Assembly (NCBI GenBank): GCA_047971315.1
Contig: JBKDZP010000017.1
Coordinates: forward strand, 1 to 6,924
DNA length: 6,924 bases
Origin: JBKDZP01 sp047971315
GTDB lineage: Bacteria > Bacillota_I > Bacilli_A > RF39 > UBA660
Reading direction: 5' to 3'
Position 1 is the stretch's first letter, and the number at the start of each line of letters is the position of its first letter. The notes under the pieces are model-generated. The model did not search any database and had not been told where the DNA came from. It saw only the letters and a list, made by a program, of their open reading frames with translations. Below, in pieces: positions 6,532 through 6,924 of the stretch. Both the position numbers and the translations under genes were made by a program.

Positions 6532-6549
6532 AAGACCCAAAGAGGTCTT
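6532..6549 (-). terminator. Probable intrinsic terminator, best read on the minus strand
   Basis: AAGACC (6532-6537) pairs with GGTCTT (6544-6549) around a 6-nt loop. On the minus strand the stem runs into a short T-run (GGTCTTTTTATG), the better terminator tail. On the plus strand the tail is TTAAAATTT, which is poor, although it could still weakly end the transposase transcript. No minus-strand gene precedes it in the window. Confidence 0.5.
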
Positions 6550-6583
6550 AAAATTTGATAAAATAAATTGATTATAAAATTGT

Positions 6584-6600
6584 TTCAGACACAGTCTGAA
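6584..6600. repeat. Compact perfect inverted repeat
   Basis: TTCAGAC (6584-6590) and GTCTGAA (6594-6600) are exact complements separated by ACA. It could be a small operator or a remnant of an element end. Neither strand has a T-run after it. The minus-strand TGTCTGAAAC here resembles TGTCTGACAC in the hairpin at 4258-4267 (9 of 10 bases), in inverted orientation. Confidence 0.5.
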
Positions 6601-6679
6601 TGAAATGCTCGGTTATATACCTCAATACAGTAAGCATTTAGTCACGTTTCAAGTCAATTAAGGAGATAGATAGAAATCA

Positions 6680-6727
6680 AGTGTGTATGTGAAAACTTAC
6701 GCACTTTTTCACACGTGTGATAAATTA
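6680..6727 (+). repeat. Probable left-end region of a second IS256-type element
   Basis: Directly before the second transposase start lies a G/T-rich segment unlike its surroundings. TGTGAAAA (6688-6695) is complementary to TTTTCACA (6706-6713) around a 10-nt loop that contains TTACGCACT. The right arm runs into the perfect palindrome CACACGTGTG (6710-6719). Ends of IS256-family elements often carry GTGT and TTACxCAC-like runs close to the transposase start. The matching right end is outside the window, so the exact boundary is unproved. Confidence 0.5.
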
Positions 6728-6924
6728 ATGAAAAGAAAAAATACTGAAAAAAAAGAATTAGTAAATGCAATCATTGAAGCATATCAACCAGAATCTGCTA
6801 AAGATGTACAGGATGCTTTAAAAGATATATTTAGACCTATGTTTGAAACAATGTTAAATGCTGAAATGAATGCTCATTTAGGTTATAAAAGTAATAGTAA
6901 AGAAGAAAAAGATGATTCTAATAG
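6728..6924 (+). CDS. IS256-family transposase, N-terminal part (continues past window)
   Basis: Only 65 codons and two bases are present. The protein starts MKRKNTEKKELVNAI and continues with AKDVQDALKDIFRPMFETML (residues 24-43) and NAEMNAHLGYKSNSKEEKDD (44-63), the classic N-terminal signature of IS256/Mutator transposases (F-x-P-M-x-E-x-M-L followed by E-M-xx-HLGY). It is much closer to the family norm than the transposase at 5078-6292, so this is a second, separate element and not a duplicate. The ATG at 6728 has only a partial ribosome binding site (GTGAT at 6717-6721, 6 nt upstream). The frame stays open upstream to a TAG at 6671, so a GTG start at 6683 or 6689 is formally possible, but the family pattern favours the ATG. 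Catalytic residues lie beyond the window, so intactness cannot be judged. Confidence 0.88.
   Translation, partial: MKRKNTEKKELVNAIIEAYQPESAKDVQDALKDIFRPMFETMLNAEMNAHLGYKSNSKEEKDDSN

Larger units (their letters stand above)
6293..6679. other. Non-coding stretch between two IS256-type units
   Basis: About 390 bp with no gene I can support on either strand. It is extremely A+T-rich and holds a 14-bp perfect inverted repeat (6369-6404), an AT-only palindrome TTAAAATATTTTAA (6422-6435), a probable minus-strand terminator (6532-6549), a compact hairpin (6584-6600) and a weak inverted repeat AAATGCT/AGCATTT (6603-6609, 6633-6639). AAGGAGAT at 6659-6666 looks like a ribosome binding site but is not followed by a well-placed start codon. 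Confidence 0.7.

Noticed and set aside
6572..6637. 21-codon minus-strand frame ending FIQTVSETIL
   Set aside because: It vaguely recalls a transposase C-terminus, but it is too short, has no ribosome binding site and covers the 6584-6600 palindrome. I cannot show that it is a gene remnant.
4160..6670. Terminal inverted repeats and target duplication of the two-gene IS unit
   Set aside because: I compared both flanks, including TTTTGTCACC near 6346-6355 as a possible right end, and found no matching left end.
1..6924. CRISPR array, tRNA or rRNA genes
   Set aside because: No regularly spaced repeats, no tRNA-like cloverleaf with a GGTTCGAATC-type arm and no rRNA signatures were seen.

Overview
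The window is very A+T-rich (roughly a quarter G+C by eye) with strong AGGAGG-type ribosome binding sites, TATAAT -10 boxes and a Gram-positive type LexA box. This points to a low-GC Firmicute or a relative near the Erysipelotrichia/Mollicutes border. Tryptophan is encoded by TGG and TGA serves as a stop, so the genetic code looks standard. I cannot name a species.

Layout. 1-1610 (minus): all but the last few codons of a CBS/DRTGG-containing manganese inorganic pyrophosphatase. 1611-1739: divergent control region with two 12-bp direct repeats over the pyrophosphatase promoter, and a LexA box overlapping the -35 of the polymerase promoter. 1740-2909 (plus): Y-family translesion DNA polymerase. 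2906-3484 (minus): nitroreductase-family flavoprotein, meeting the polymerase tail to tail with a 4-bp overlap. 3557-4158 (minus): two translationally coupled small membrane proteins resembling a phage holin and its usual partner, with no endolysin in the window. 4237-6292 (plus): a two-gene IS256-family unit. 6293-6727: non-coding, holding inverted repeats and a probable terminator. 6728-6924 (plus): start of a second, different IS256-family transposase, cut by the window edge.

The most unusual part is the two-gene IS256 unit. The downstream gene is an apparently intact transposase (D166, D233, E339, with the C254/H257 pair). The upstream gene, coupled to it by an ATGA overlap, is a 263-residue protein that aligns by eye with the transposase's catalytic half to the end, without the N-terminal region. 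The three catalytic acids fall on Thr25, Lys89 and Arg195, and the Cys/His pair on Ser110 and Glu113. It therefore looks like a maintained, catalytically dead transposase-like protein made together with the live enzyme. Its ribosome binding site lies in the 3' arm of a long hairpin that ends in seven T's, so the pair may be shielded from outside transcription or translation.

How the genes relate: the left part is ordinary chromosome (pyrophosphate metabolism, SOS-inducible translesion synthesis, a flavin reductase). The right part, from the holin-like pair onward, is accessory DNA that has collected phage-like and transposon material.
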